Shown here piece after piece: positions 8,344 through 17,664 of a stretch of DNA of 42,235 bases. The position numbers were made by a program, and so were the translations under genes. The notes beneath the pieces were generated by a model. It had not been told where the DNA came from. It was given only the letters and a program-made list of their open reading frames with translations, and ran no database searches. The stretch comes from Phyllobacterium bourgognense (GTDB lineage Bacteria; Pseudomonadota; Alphaproteobacteria; Rhizobiales; Rhizobiaceae). Position 1 is the first letter of the stretch; the number at the start of each line of letters is the position of its first letter. The stretch lies in assembly GCF_003337575.1 (NCBI RefSeq), contig NZ_QPJM01000026.1:1-42235 (forward strand), read 5' to 3'.

Positions 8344-9182
8344 TGGTCCACATGATCGAGAAGAGGGGCAATTGCTTTCAATGAGCGTTGCCAGGCCGAA
8401 ACGGGATCAAGCGCATATGAGCCATTGCCGAAGGGCTCGAATGTCAGTGTCCCGGCAAAAGAACTCGCATCAAGTTCGCCCAGATTGTCGTGCAGAGGCA
8501 GGTTGCCGTCGCCCCAGACCAGATGACCTGCCGGCGTTCCGTCGACAATGTGCACATGGGAAAGACGCTTGCCGAACCTATCGACATAGCCAGCGACATC
8601 ATCCTTCGCCGTTGCCATTGCAACGAGATCAAGGACCACGTCGACATTGTCGGCGTCGATCTCACGCCAGAAGACAGACAGCTCATCTGCGTTGTTGACG
8701 ATGTTGCTTTCGGTGCGCTGCAAAGGTTCAAGAAGGCAGGCTATCCCAAGCCGTTTGGCGTGAGCGGCGATCTTGCTGACGGACTCGGTCGAATTGGCCC
8801 ATGCATGCTCACGGCTCTCGCATTCGAAGCCGCGGCCAGGTGTGAGAAACAGATATTTCGCTTGCAATTCCGCACAAATGTCGGCCGCAAGAAGGAAACG
8901 CTCCACGCTTTTCTCGCGATACGCCTTGTCGCCCGAGGCAATGTTGATGGGATAGAGCACCTGCTCCGGCGTGAAGCAGTGAACCGTCAACTGATTGTCT
9001 TCAAGGATGGATTTTACCTCCGCCAAGCGCGATCGGCTGTCGTGGAAGAGATCGAGATGAGGCGCAATTCCCCAAAGTTCCATTCGCTTGAAGCCCATCT
9101 GGCGAAGCTGTTCGGCGGCCCATCGAAACGGATGGTGCTGAAAAGAGAAATTGGCTCCGATAAGCTGTTCATGTCTCAACAT
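8340..9182 (-). CDS. frlC: Sugar-phosphate isomerase/epimerase, FrlC-like (280 aa)
   Basis: TIM-barrel xylose-isomerase-like enzyme. FrlC interconverts psicoselysine and fructoselysine, so this protein may widen the operon to C3-epimeric fructosamines. Probable metal-ligand segments are CLLEPLQRTESN, VVLDLVAMATAKDD, SHVHIVDG and TFEPFGNGSY, giving the E-D-H-E order typical of the family. I chose the ATG at 9182 (MLRHEQLIGANFSF), which follows GGAG at 8 bases; the upstream extension to 9263 lies inside the permease gene. It is 13 bases after the permease stop. Exact substrate is inferred from context. Confidence 0.82.
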   Translation of the reverse strand: MLRHEQLIGANFSFQHHPFRWAAEQLRQMGFKRMELWGIAPHLDLFHDSRSRLAEVKSILEDNQLTVHCFTPEQVLYPINIASGDKAYREKSVERFLLAADICAELQAKYLFLTPGRGFECESREHAWANSTESVSKIAAHAKRLGIACLLEPLQRTESNIVNNADELSVFWREIDADNVDVVLDLVAMATAKDDVAGYVDRFGKRLSHVHIVDGTPAGHLVWGDGNLPLHDNLGELDASSFAGTLTFEPFGNGSYALDPVSAWQRSLKAIAPLLDHVDQ

Positions 9183-9195
9183 TCCGGCTGCTCCA

Positions 9196-10056
9196 TTATT
9201 TCCCGATGCCTTCGGCGAGGCCTCGAATGAAAAAACGTTGCGCGGCAAAAAACACGATGACAATGGGAAGTGCTGACAAGGTCATGGCCGCAAAAACCAC
9301 GGCGTAATTCGTTCCGTGTTTCGACATGATCGATGTCAGGCCGACAGGAAGTGTCTGAAGGTCCGCACCGCTCGTAAAGATCATTGCGAAGAGATATTCG
9401 TTCCATGCGAACAGGACGTGCAGGATGACACAGGACACCAGTATCGGCTTGCACAGCGGCAAGATCACGCGCCAGAAGATCTGGCCTTCACTCGCGCCGT
9501 CCATGACGGCAGCCTCGTCGAGATCACGCGGGAGGCCAAGCATGTAAGCGCGGATTAGGAAGGTCGTGAACGGAATGCGGAAGGCCGTATAAAGAATGAT
9601 CAGTGCCCAATAGGTATTATAGAGGCCCAGCTCCTGCATCATGCGCACGAGCGGAATGACAGCGACCGTCGGGCTCAGCATGAGACCGCCGAGCACGATG
9701 CCGACGAAATAAGGTTTTCCCGGTAGCTTCGAGCGCGTCAGGCCGTAAGCAGTCCAGGCGCTGATCAGTACGGTGCAGATCGCCGATCCAAGCGTGACGA
9801 TGACGCTTGTCGCTATGTAGTTGCGTATGCCCTGGTTCCACGCGGATACGTAGTTGCCAAGCGTGAAGTTCGTCGGAAGCGCAAACGGATTTCCGAAGAT
9901 CTCCGAGTTGCTCTTGAAGCCGTTCAAGGCCATCCAGACGAGGGGATAGATGACGACGATGCCGAGGCTGACAAGAAAAGTGACGAGGCAGACTTTTGCG
10001 AGGACGTGAACGAAATCAACGCGCTCCGTCTCGAGGGTTCTAACATCGACGCTCAT
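9196..10056 (-). CDS. ABC transporter permease, MalG type (286 aa)
   Basis: Inner-membrane subunit of the carbohydrate importer. It has six hydrophobic segments, starting with VCLVTFLVSLGIVVIYPLVW, and the EAA coupling loop EAAVMDGASEGQIFWRVILP that docks on the ATPase. Length and topology are normal for the MalG/CUT1 group. The start at 10056 overlaps the stop of the other permease by 4 bases (ATGA); the longer frame to 10086 lies within that gene. It pairs with the permease just upstream, the binding protein and the MalK-type ATPase at the operon end. Confidence 0.94.
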   Translation of the reverse strand: MSVDVRTLETERVDFVHVLAKVCLVTFLVSLGIVVIYPLVWMALNGFKSNSEIFGNPFALPTNFTLGNYVSAWNQGIRNYIATSVIVTLGSAICTVLISAWTAYGLTRSKLPGKPYFVGIVLGGLMLSPTVAVIPLVRMMQELGLYNTYWALIILYTAFRIPFTTFLIRAYMLGLPRDLDEAAVMDGASEGQIFWRVILPLCKPILVSCVILHVLFAWNEYLFAMIFTSGADLQTLPVGLTSIMSKHGTNYAVVFAAMTLSALPIVIVFFAAQRFFIRGLAEGIGK

Positions 10057-11018
10057 AGATGAACCCTCCGCCTCTTCGTGTACCAAAGCTGTCCGAAGCC
10101 GGTCAGCAGGGTTATGACAAAGATGACGGATGCAACTGCCGCGCCATAGCCGAAATCGTTCTCGATGAAGCCTTGTTGATAGAGCCAGGTTCCTAGCACC
10201 TGGCTGCTATTGTTGGGGCCGCCAGCCGTCATGACCATGACTTCGTTGAATACCTGGAATGCACCGGTAATCGTGACAATCACCATCAGTGCCGTCATCT
10301 CTCGGGTGAGCGGCATCGTGATGCTCCACAGGCGGCGCCAGGTGCCCGCTCCGTCCATGATGGCTGCATCGTATAGCTCGAGCGGTATCTTTTGGATTGC
10401 AATGCCGAATAGCAGCGTCGAATAGCCGAAACCCTGCCATTGGCTCATGGCGATGATGGCATATATCGCCGTTTGCTCTTCGCCTAGCCAAGCGCGCGAC
10501 CAGTTCCCCAAACCGATTTGCGTAAGCGCCGAGTCCAGGAGACCGATGTCCGGCTGATATATGAAATAGAACAACAGACCCGTGACGGTGATCGAAATGG
10601 CGGAGGGTATGAAGTACACGGCTCGCCAGAACCTGCGCCATCTTTCGTTGTCGAGGCCCTCAATTATCGCGGCCAGTACGAATGCGCCGAATACCTGGAA
10701 TATGATGGAGATGACTGCATAAAGCGTGTTGTTGAGGATTGAAGTCCAGACGATCGGGTCACCTTGCAGGCGCCGGTAGTTGTCCAGGCCTATGAATGCC
10801 GTCTCGCCGGTGAAAATATCCTGGTTCTTCGTACTCACGACGAAATTGTCGATGATCGGATAGTAGACGAACCACAGGAGGAGAACGAACGCTATGAGGA
10901 CCCAGCGCAACGACGCCAGCGTCGCCAGCATGCCGGCATGATCCGCATCGGCTTTTCTTCGCAGGGTGAAGCCTGCCTTGGCGGCTTCACCCTTATAGTC
11001 ATGTTTCATGACAGTCAT
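10053..11018 (-). CDS. ABC transporter permease, MalF type (321 aa)
   Basis: First membrane subunit of the same importer. About 35 N-terminal cytoplasmic residues precede the first helix (RWVLIAFVLLLWFVYYPIID), followed by the usual five more. The coupling loop reads YDAAIMDGAGTWRRLWSITMP. The gene begins 15 bases after the binding protein stop and overlaps the next permease by 4 bases, so the two permeases should be made in equal amounts. CUT1 transporters take up oligosaccharides, polyols and glycosides; a glycated amine is a plausible extension. Confidence 0.94.
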   Translation of the reverse strand: MTVMKHDYKGEAAKAGFTLRRKADADHAGMLATLASLRWVLIAFVLLLWFVYYPIIDNFVVSTKNQDIFTGETAFIGLDNYRRLQGDPIVWTSILNNTLYAVISIIFQVFGAFVLAAIIEGLDNERWRRFWRAVYFIPSAISITVTGLLFYFIYQPDIGLLDSALTQIGLGNWSRAWLGEEQTAIYAIIAMSQWQGFGYSTLLFGIAIQKIPLELYDAAIMDGAGTWRRLWSITMPLTREMTALMVIVTITGAFQVFNEVMVMTAGGPNNSSQVLGTWLYQQGFIENDFGYGAAVASVIFVITLLTGFGQLWYTKRRRVHL

Positions 11019-11033
11019 CGTCTGACAGCTTTC

Positions 11034-12359
11034 TTACTTGGAAGAGGCCGCAGCTTTCTTCACCTGTTCCAAGACCTGCTCTGGAGTCAGCGAGCCGCCA
11101 ATGAGTGCCTGCAGGCCCGAAAGCCAGGCAGCTGCCACGCGTGGTGGATTGGCGGTATCCAGCCATGGCATAAGGTACGAAGAGTCTGCGATGATCTTCA
11201 GTCCACCGACGACCGCAGGGTTCATCGTGTCTGTAGAATAGCCACCGACCGTCGCACTTGGCTGACCGTACGGTGGAGCCGACAGGATTTTGCCGTTTTC
11301 GGCCGATGTGACGAATTTCATGAAATCGATGGCGAGCGGAATGTTCTTCGAGGCAGCATTGATCATGTAGCCTTCCGGTGCGCCTTCGATCGACTTCACG
11401 TCGCCCTTGGCATCTTTCGGAGCAGGCAATTTGAAGTAGCCGAAATCGTCCTTCTTCAACGCCCCATCAGCAGTGCTCTGATCGAATTCGATGATTTCCT
11501 GATAGTACATTGCAGACTTGGCATTGCTGAATTGCTGTAGTGCCGATGCATAGGACGAGCCGTTTGTCCCCGCTCCATCCGAGCACTCATCGATCAACTG
11601 CTTGAACTGCGTAAGGCTGACGACATAGCCCGGGTCTGAATACTCGGCCGTTGCTGGCTTGAAATCCTTTTCGAGCGTCGCCTGCGGCACATTATAGGCG
11701 AGAAGCTGTCCCGCGTAGTGCACGGCCGGCCAGCCTTCCTTGTTGCCGAACGATATCGGCGTGACGCCCGACTTGCGCAAGGTTGCGCAGGCGCTGAGCA
11801 GCTCATCGAAGCTCTTGGGTTCAGCAACACCCGCCTTTTCGAACAATGGCTTGCTATAGCCCATGAACTTGGCGTCAAGGTAAAGGGGGATACCATAGAG
11901 CTTACCGTTATACTGGAAGGCGCTAACGGCGGCATGTGCGAGTTTCTTGCCCCACTCGGTGTCCGGGCCAATCACCTGTGTCAAATCGACAGCGCGATTG
12001 CCGCGGACGAAGTTTTCACCCCAGCTGCCAGTCCAGCTGAAGTAGATGTCGGGCAAGGAATTGGAAGCAACAAGCGCCTTTGTCTTGCCCTTCACGCTGT
12101 CGTCGCTCTCTTGAATGAGCTCGACTTTGACGCCCGGATGAAGCTTCTCGTATTCTTTCGCCACATTCACAAAAAACGGTGAAAGCTGCTGTAGACCGAA
12201 CTTGGTCAGAATGCTCACAGTTCCCGAATATTCGACTTTTGCAGCGGGATCCGCAACGACCGGATCTTTTGCCCATGCGGCACTGACGCCGCCGGCAATC
12301 AACCCGGCCGCTACGAAAGACGCGAGACTTGTAGTGCTCAAAAACGCAATATTTTTCAT
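11034..12359 (-). CDS. Extracellular substrate-binding protein, CUT1 type (441 aa)
   Basis: Periplasmic receptor that delivers the substrate to the two permeases. It has a Sec signal peptide (MKNIAFLSTTSLASFVAAGL, then an AWA-type cleavage site near residue 30) followed by a family 1 solute-binding fold. Tell-tale pieces are PDIYFSWTGSWGENFVRG, LYGIPLYLDAKFMGYSKPLF and the hinge-side EGAPEGYMINAAS. I chose the ATG at 12359 since the signal peptide starts there and AGGA lies 7 bases upstream; the in-frame ATG at 12398 would add 13 charged residues ahead of it. It follows the deglycase gene by 81 bases. Confidence 0.94.
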   Translation of the reverse strand: MKNIAFLSTTSLASFVAAGLIAGGVSAAWAKDPVVADPAAKVEYSGTVSILTKFGLQQLSPFFVNVAKEYEKLHPGVKVELIQESDDSVKGKTKALVASNSLPDIYFSWTGSWGENFVRGNRAVDLTQVIGPDTEWGKKLAHAAVSAFQYNGKLYGIPLYLDAKFMGYSKPLFEKAGVAEPKSFDELLSACATLRKSGVTPISFGNKEGWPAVHYAGQLLAYNVPQATLEKDFKPATAEYSDPGYVVSLTQFKQLIDECSDGAGTNGSSYASALQQFSNAKSAMYYQEIIEFDQSTADGALKKDDFGYFKLPAPKDAKGDVKSIEGAPEGYMINAASKNIPLAIDFMKFVTSAENGKILSAPPYGQPSATVGGYSTDTMNPAVVGGLKIIADSSYLMPWLDTANPPRVAAAWLSGLQALIGGSLTPEQVLEQVKKAAASSK

Positions 12360-12440
12360 TTCGAGTTCCTCTCTTTGGTTTTCTTTAATTGCATCCAAGT
12401 TCCTGCGGTCCCGGTCCGGTTTTATCGAACCGGGAACAGC

Positions 12441-13454
12441 TCAATATTCGACGCGCTTGTAGTAGCGGCGCGTGGTGAGTGGATGGTCGCGCAAGACCTC
12501 CAGGTGCGCGCTCAGGCGCTCCAGCATGGTTGCGAGGATAACCGGCGATATCAGCTTGCGCGTCTTGTCGGAAACGCCCGGAAGTTGCGCAGAGGCAGCA
12601 TCCAGAACGCGTACCTTGTCCGTGTAGCGTTTCGCAAAATTCTCGACGCGGTCGGCCAAAGGACGGCAGGCGTCTTCGCCCTTGAAAATGAACAGGCTTA
12701 CGCCGGGCTCAACTAGTTCGAGCGTGCCGTGGAAAAAATCGGATGCATGAACCGGACGCGTGCGTATCCATTGCATCTCCTCGAGGATGCACATTCCGTA
12801 ATAATGCGCTTGCGGCCAGACCGAACCTGCACCCGTGAAGATGTGGTAATTCTCATCCTTGATCTCTTTAGCCAGCGTCGCAGCGCGCGCCTCGTAGTTC
12901 TCTTTCACCGAGACCAGGAGTTCCGGCAGCAGCTTCAGTTCCGCCACTGTCTTGTCGAAGTCGGCAAACTCGTTGCGTTCAGCAAGGAGCGCTAGAACGA
13001 TCAGCAGCGTTTGCAGGTAAAAGGACTCCGATGAGGTGTCGTCTTCCGCAAAGTTGGTGAAGTTATAATCAGCGTCGCTACCCAACGGGGTGTTCTTGTG
13101 GCCGGTAAGCGACAGTGTCTTGACGCCTCTTTCCTTCAGGAAGGACAAGAGCTGCACGCTTTCCTTGGTGGTTCCGGATAGAGACGGGAGAATGACCAGC
13201 GCCCTTTCGTCCAGACCAGCGGGGGCTTCCAGAATAACCTGCGCAGGAAACGCTGCAGACACCGGAAAAACCGTCGAAGCGCGCGCAAGCTCAATCGCGG
13301 GCTGGGTGAGAAATTGTACACCGCCCGTACCCATGAAGAAAACGCGTTCCAGACCATCATCAAGCAACTTGCGCATCAAAACGCGCACGTCTTCCGCAAT
13401 GGCAACTGCGCCACGTTGTATGTTCACGAAGCGATCTTTATCGAAGTTGAGCAT
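12441..13454 (-). CDS. frlB: SIS-domain deglycase, FrlB-like (337 aa)
   Basis: Two-SIS-domain sugar isomerase of the GlmS/FrlB group. FrlB splits fructoselysine 6-phosphate into glucose 6-phosphate and lysine, which would complete the pathway after the FrlD-like kinase. The first SIS domain shows FMGTGGVQFL and the phosphate-binding PSLSGTTKES; the second shows HIFTGAGSVWPQAHY and the active-site region HASDFFHGTLELVEPG. I prefer the ATG at 13454 (MLNFDKDRFVNIQ), since GGAAGG precedes it at good spacing. It is the first gene of the operon, directly behind a promoter with an overlapping palindrome. The amine partner (lysine, glutamine or other) is not known. Confidence 0.86.
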   Translation of the reverse strand: MLNFDKDRFVNIQRGAVAIAEDVRVLMRKLLDDGLERVFFMGTGGVQFLTQPAIELARASTVFPVSAAFPAQVILEAPAGLDERALVILPSLSGTTKESVQLLSFLKERGVKTLSLTGHKNTPLGSDADYNFTNFAEDDTSSESFYLQTLLIVLALLAERNEFADFDKTVAELKLLPELLVSVKENYEARAATLAKEIKDENYHIFTGAGSVWPQAHYYGMCILEEMQWIRTRPVHASDFFHGTLELVEPGVSLFIFKGEDACRPLADRVENFAKRYTDKVRVLDAASAQLPGVSDKTRKLISPVILATMLERLSAHLEVLRDHPLTTRRYYKRVEY

Positions 13455-13531
13455 TAAAACCTTCCCGTTTGCGCATTTCAAGATCCGCCCTCAAGAGCGC
13501 GATCCAGTCCTGGGCGAATGTTCGTTAAGAC

Positions 13532-13553
13532 CATGTGAGATCGATCTCACATG
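13532..13553. promoter_or_regulatory. Perfect 22-bp palindrome, probable LacI operator
   Basis: CATGTGAGATC followed by its exact reverse complement, with central CG. It sits 77 bases upstream of the deglycase start and just downstream of a promoter-like -10, where a bound repressor would block initiation. Its core TGAGATCGATCTCA differs from the operator pair at 18617-18650 only in the two bases flanking the central CG. The likely ligand is the LacI regulator at 13623-14645. The arrangement also looks a little like a CRP site, but the TGTGA/TCACA spacing is 8, not 6. Confidence 0.75.
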
Positions 13554-13554
13554 C

Positions 13555-13584
13555 ATTAAACGCACAAGATTTCGCTGCTGACAA
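13555..13584 (-). promoter_or_regulatory. Probable sigma-70-type promoter of the Amadori operon
   Basis: On the minus strand TTGTCA (13584-13579) and TTTAAT (13560-13555) are 18 bases apart, close to the -35 and -10 consensus. The palindromic operator begins immediately downstream. Position and direction fit the deglycase-led operon. Confidence 0.5.
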
Positions 13585-13622
13585 GCAGGTTTTTTGATTT
13601 TTTCGAGTGGGGTCGGTACGAC

Positions 13623-14645
13623 TTAACCTTCGGGCCTGCGGCTCACTGAGCCTCGGATCAAGAGCTTGGTTTCAAAGCGAATTTGTTGGGGCGGGCTGCT
13701 TTGTCCCGAAAGTTTTTCGAACAGGAGCCGCGCTGCCGCAAGCCCGATTTCCGATACAGGCTGCGCTACAACTGTAATTTGAGGATCGGTAAACGTCGCC
13801 AGATTGAAGTCATCGAAGCCGACGAGCGAGACGTCGTGCGGGATTGAAATGCCCATAGCGCGAAAGGCCAGCAGAGCTCCTTGCGTCATCAAGCTGTCGA
13901 CGGTGAAGAGAGCCGTGGGTGGAGTTTTCTGACTGAACAAACGAATTGTTGCATCGATCGCGTGTTCCACGGTTGATTGAGACACGGAAATCATCGCGTC
14001 ATCGGGAGTAATGCCACCAGCCATGAGCGCACTTTGATAACCGCTCAAGCGCTCGCGTGACGTGAAGATGCGCGTGTCATCCTGCAAAAGGCCGATGCGG
14101 CGATGGCCCATCGCGATCAGATATTCTATGGCCTTGCGTGCACCGCCCTCGTTGTCGACCACAACACTGTCGCATTCGATACCCTTCACGACACGGTCGA
14201 TCAGGACCAACGGCACATTTTCCTCTATCAGGCGCTCTAGATGGAAGGTGTTCTCATCAGACGTCGGCGCGACGATGAACCCTCGAATACTGAGAGATTG
14301 GAGGCTTGCCAGCAACGAAACCTCTTGTTCCAGATCTTCTTCACTGCTGCCGATGATGAGATTGTACCGATACTTCCGCGCCAGCACCTCGATATCATGC
14401 GCGATCCGGGCGAAGAACGGATTCTGTATGTCACCGAGAATGCAGCCAATAATCGGCAACTGACCATTGCGCAGGGCTTGTGCTAGGCGGTTGCCCCTGT
14501 AGCCGAGCTTTTCCGCAGCTTCATGAACTTTTCGAGCTGTTTCGTCGCCAACGTAACCATAGCTGTTGAGAGCGCGAGCAGCCGTTGCACGCGAGACGTT
14601 TGCGTAAGCCGCCACATCCTTCAATGTCGCCGGTTTCTGAGCCAT
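13623..14645 (-). CDS. LacI-family regulator of the Amadori operon (340 aa)
   Basis: DNA-binding repressor. The N-terminal helix-turn-helix (TLKDVAAYANVSRATAARAL, residues 7-26) is followed by the hinge-helix segment NRLAQALRNG and a periplasmic-binding-protein-like core (PIIGCILGDIQNPFFARI, TALFTVDSLMTQGALLAF, VSLVGFDDF). The recognition helix reads ATAAR where most family members have TVSR. A good AGAAGGG site precedes the ATG at 14645. It is on the same strand as the operon it probably controls and ends 39 bases before the promoter, so read-through into the operon is possible. The inducer is probably a fructosamine or its phosphate; that is inference. Confidence 0.93.
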   Translation of the reverse strand: MAQKPATLKDVAAYANVSRATAARALNSYGYVGDETARKVHEAAEKLGYRGNRLAQALRNGQLPIIGCILGDIQNPFFARIAHDIEVLARKYRYNLIIGSSEEDLEQEVSLLASLQSLSIRGFIVAPTSDENTFHLERLIEENVPLVLIDRVVKGIECDSVVVDNEGGARKAIEYLIAMGHRRIGLLQDDTRIFTSRERLSGYQSALMAGGITPDDAMISVSQSTVEHAIDATIRLFSQKTPPTALFTVDSLMTQGALLAFRAMGISIPHDVSLVGFDDFNLATFTDPQITVVAQPVSEIGLAAARLLFEKLSGQSSPPQQIRFETKLLIRGSVSRRPEG

Positions 14646-14870
14646 TTCACCCTTCTCGAAAGCAAATCCATTCCACCACTCTCGCTCCTTGTATCCCTGG
14701 GCTGCCGGTTAGCATAGGGCGGGCGCCGTAGGAATTCGGCTACGAAGGTGAAACGATGTTCCCGCTTACAAGAACGTCGGAAATCTCACTTTTTGAAATG
14801 TCTCCATACCGCGATGAAGTATAACGCCATCGCTTCTTTGCATTACTCTGCGTTACGGGTGGGTGTACGT

Positions 14871-15995
14871 TCAGAACCGCGTTGGTCTGAAAGGCTCCAA
14901 AAGAGGGTTTGCTTGCCCAGTCGCAATTTCACCCGCCATAAGTTCTCCGGCAATTAACCCCAGGGTTGCACCACTATGGCTGAAGGCGACGTAACAGCCC
15001 TCCACCTCCTGCACAGGACCGAATACGGGCTCGCCGTCCCCTGGAATCGGCTTGGGGCCAATACCGTAGCTCGCAACCGCAAGTTTTGGATTGCCCGCCA
15101 GAACGTTCGAGGCCGCATCGAGAAGTCCCAGCATCGTTGATTGGTCCACGTGATAGGTGCCATCCGGGAGCGTCACGACCTCTTCCTCGGACCAGGCGGA
15201 ATCAAGGGCGAAGCCGCCCGAGGGTAATGGCCGGATGGCGACGCGCGGCGTGTTCAAAACTGCGCGTAGAGGATGATCAATCGGCTCTGTACGCACGAGG
15301 AGCGCAATCGGCGTCGCATCGGGAATTGGCTTGCCGATCTCCATGGCCATGGAAGGAACTGCCGGCCCGGTTGCAAGCAACACTGTGTCCGCGCCTATCT
15401 CTCTGCCATCTTCCAGCATGGCCGCTCTGGCCCGTCCGCCAGGCGTCAACAGCCTGGCGCGGCCTCCATCTGTTATCACCTCGCCGCCAAGTGTCTGAAA
15501 TTCGCTTATCAGAACGGCAATGAGCGAGGGAAGATCTACCCATCCTTCACCCGGGTTGAAAATGGCTCCTTGGGCTGGGACAGACCGCGCGTCTACACCG
15601 GGCGTAACCGACGCTATCTCGGCGGCAGACAGCAGGCGGGCGTCATAGCCTATCGATCGCTCATGGACAAAAACGTCGGCAATTCCGTTCTCGGAGTCGT
15701 CGGCATCCCACGTCAGTCCGCCATCGAAACGCAGCCAGGCGGCGTCCGGATGCGCCGCTGCCTGGCTGCGATAGCGATCGATCCCGGCGAGGCGCAGGTA
15801 GTGGTACGCCGCCGAACGCTGGCGCGCGGAGTTAAGCCAGGCGAGCGAGCGTCCCGATGCGCCCCGCGCAAGCGGTCCATCATTGACGAGGACGGTCCGT
15901 ACACCCTGGCGTACCAGATGCAAGGCAGCAGATGCGCCGAAGATGCCGCCGCCGATCACGACGACTTTCGAGACTACGGGAGCGGATAGATTCAT
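14871..15995 (-). CDS. FAD-dependent oxidoreductase, DAO family (374 aa)
   Basis: Glycine/D-amino-acid-oxidase-type flavoenzyme, shorter than the oxidoreductase at 6074. The dinucleotide motif VVVIGGGIFGASAALHL (residues 11-27) and the stretch RGASGRSLAWLNS bind FAD, and the C-terminal CYVAFSHSGATLG completes the site. Such enzymes oxidise amino acids, N-alkyl amino acids or opine-like secondary amines to an imine. It is the last gene of an operon with an amino-acid-type ABC transporter, so the substrate is probably the compound that transporter brings in. The ribosome site before the ATG is weak. No partner subunit gene is visible, so it is presumably a single-subunit oxidase or dehydrogenase. 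Confidence 0.9.
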   Translation of the reverse strand: MNLSAPVVSKVVVIGGGIFGASAALHLVRQGVRTVLVNDGPLARGASGRSLAWLNSARQRSAAYHYLRLAGIDRYRSQAAAHPDAAWLRFDGGLTWDADDSENGIADVFVHERSIGYDARLLSAAEIASVTPGVDARSVPAQGAIFNPGEGWVDLPSLIAVLISEFQTLGGEVITDGGRARLLTPGGRARAAMLEDGREIGADTVLLATGPAVPSMAMEIGKPIPDATPIALLVRTEPIDHPLRAVLNTPRVAIRPLPSGGFALDSAWSEEEVVTLPDGTYHVDQSTMLGLLDAASNVLAGNPKLAVASYGIGPKPIPGDGEPVFGPVQEVEGCYVAFSHSGATLGLIAGELMAGEIATGQANPLLEPFRPTRF

Positions 15996-16050
15996 GACGT
16001 TACTTTCATATTGTTGAGCTGGTTTATGCCTATTCCCGCAGTACTGGTTG

Positions 16051-17604
16051 TTACAGCACTTCAGCCAGGAACCGCTTCAGGCGGGGACTTTTTGGATTGT
16101 CGAAGATTTCGGATGGTGAGCCTGTTTCGACTACGCGGCCTTCATCCATGAAGATGACCTGGTCGGCGACCTTGCGGGCAAAACCCATTTCGTGGGTGAC
16201 GACCACCATTGTCATGCCGCGCCGGCCAAGATCAGCCATGAGATCCAGTACGCCCTTGACCAGTTCCGGATCGAGTGCGCTTGTCACCTCGTCGAAGAGG
16301 ATAACCTCCGGCTCCATCGCCAATGCACGTGCAATCGCCACACGTTGTTGCTGGCCGCCGGAGAGCCTTCCCGGCCGGTGATCCTTGCGTGACGCTAGTC
16401 CGACATCGGCGAGGCTGGCTTCAGCGATCCGCCTTGCCTCACGCTTGGGCAGGTGCTTGATCCTGACGAGTGCGAGCATGACGTTTTCCAACGCCGTATG
16501 GTCCGGAAACAAGTTGAAATGCTGGAAGACCATGCCAACCCGCCGGCGAAGCGTTTCAGGCTTCATCGTCAGGATTGTCGTTCCGTCGAGGAGAATATTT
16601 CCGGCCTTCGGTTCGACGAGCCGGTTCAGGCAGCGCAGCAGCGTTGACTTGCCAGAGCCCGAGGGTCCGATAACGCAGGTTACCGAACCGGCCTTTACCT
16701 CAAGGCTCACCTTTTTGAGAACGTTGAGGTCGCCATAGGCCATGTCGAGTTCGCTGATGGCGAGGCTGCCGCCGGTGAACCGTGGTTTTGCCGGATCGAT
16801 CCTGGCCCTGTCAGGTTCGGCGCCAACGGGTGTCTGGCGGCCGACGGCGTCCTCCAGTTCACCGACTTCGACGAGACCGCTGGTGAGTTCACCGGACGTT
16901 TGTTTCCCTGTCCTTAGACTGTTGTCGATAAAGTTGACGAGGTGGGTAAGCGGAACAGTGATGATCAGATAGAACACCCCGGCAAGCAACAGCGGCGACA
17001 GGTTACCCGTGACAACCGCCTGGTCCTGCCCGACACGGAAAATCTCACGCTCCGCCGCCAGCAATCCAAGGAAGTAGACAAGGCTGGAGTCTTTCACATT
17101 GCCGATGAACTGATTGACAAGCGCCGGCAGTACGCGCCGGACCCCTTGCGGAATGACGATGAGGCGCATGCCTTGCCCATAGCTCATGCTCAAGGCGCGG
17201 CATGCTTCCATCTGGCCGCGCTCGACGCTTTGAATTCCCGCGCGGAATATCTCGCCGATATAGGCACCGGCGATCAGGCTGAGCGCCAGAATGCCCAGCG
17301 GATAGGGAGACGGGCCGAAGAACTCTCTTCCAATGCGAGCAAAACCCTGGCCTATGAGCAGGATTGTCACAATGGCCGGCAGACCGCGGAAGATATCAGT
17401 GTAGATGCGGGCCGGCATCCTCAGCCAGAGCGATTGAGAGATGCCCATGACGGCAAGAATCATCCCGATGATGACGCCGAGTACCGTCGATGCGGCGGCG
17501 AGGATCAACGTGTTCTTCAACCCGACCGTGATCATTGTCGGCAGGACCGCTGCCATAGCCTCCCAATCGAGGAAGCTGCGACGCAGGTTTTCCATCCAGT
17601 CCAT
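16051..17604 (-). CDS. Fused amino-acid ABC permease and ATPase (517 aa)
   Basis: Polar-amino-acid importer in which the membrane and ATPase subunits are one chain. Residues 1 to about 240 form a His/Glu/Gln-type permease with the coupling loop [22 protein letters not shown] linker of about 40 residues leads to the ATPase (about 280-517) with Walker [11 protein letters not shown]-loop [11 protein letters not shown], signature LSGGQQQR, Walker [15 protein letters not shown] and H-loop VVTHEMG. All motifs are intact, so the fusion is natural and not a frameshift. AAGGGGGA precedes the ATG. It should work as a homodimer with the binding protein encoded 60 bases upstream. Confidence 0.94.
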   Translation of the reverse strand: MDWMENLRRSFLDWEAMAAVLPTMITVGLKNTLILAAASTVLGVIIGMILAVMGISQSLWLRMPARIYTDIFRGLPAIVTILLIGQGFARIGREFFGPSPYPLGILALSLIAGAYIGEIFRAGIQSVERGQMEACRALSMSYGQGMRLIVIPQGVRRVLPALVNQFIGNVKDSSLVYFLGLLAAEREIFRVGQDQAVVTGNLSPLLLAGVFYLIITVPLTHLVNFIDNSLRTGKQTSGELTSGLVEVGELEDAVGRQTPVGAEPDRARIDPAKPRFTGGSLAISELDMAYGDLNVLKKVSLEVKAGSVTCVIGPSGSGKSTLLRCLNRLVEPKAGNILLDGTTILTMKPETLRRRVGMVFQHFNLFPDHTALENVMLALVRIKHLPKREARRIAEASLADVGLASRKDHRPGRLSGGQQQRVAIARALAMEPEVILFDEVTSALDPELVKGVLDLMADLGRRGMTMVVVTHEMGFARKVADQVIFMDEGRVVETGSPSEIFDNPKSPRLKRFLAEVL

Positions 17605-17664
17605 GCTGTCCCCCTTGTCGTTAGGTCAGCCCGCAAGCGGGCGGGCTGCAGCCTGCGTCAGGTA

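Noticed and set aside
13532..13553. CRP-type site
   Set aside because: TGTGA and TCACA are 8 bases apart, not 6, and the perfect palindrome with central CG better fits a LacI operator.
13570..13600. Terminator hairpin with T-run on the plus strand
   Set aside because: The stem is only 5 bp, and no plus-strand gene ends there; the same bases form the promoter of the minus-strand operon.
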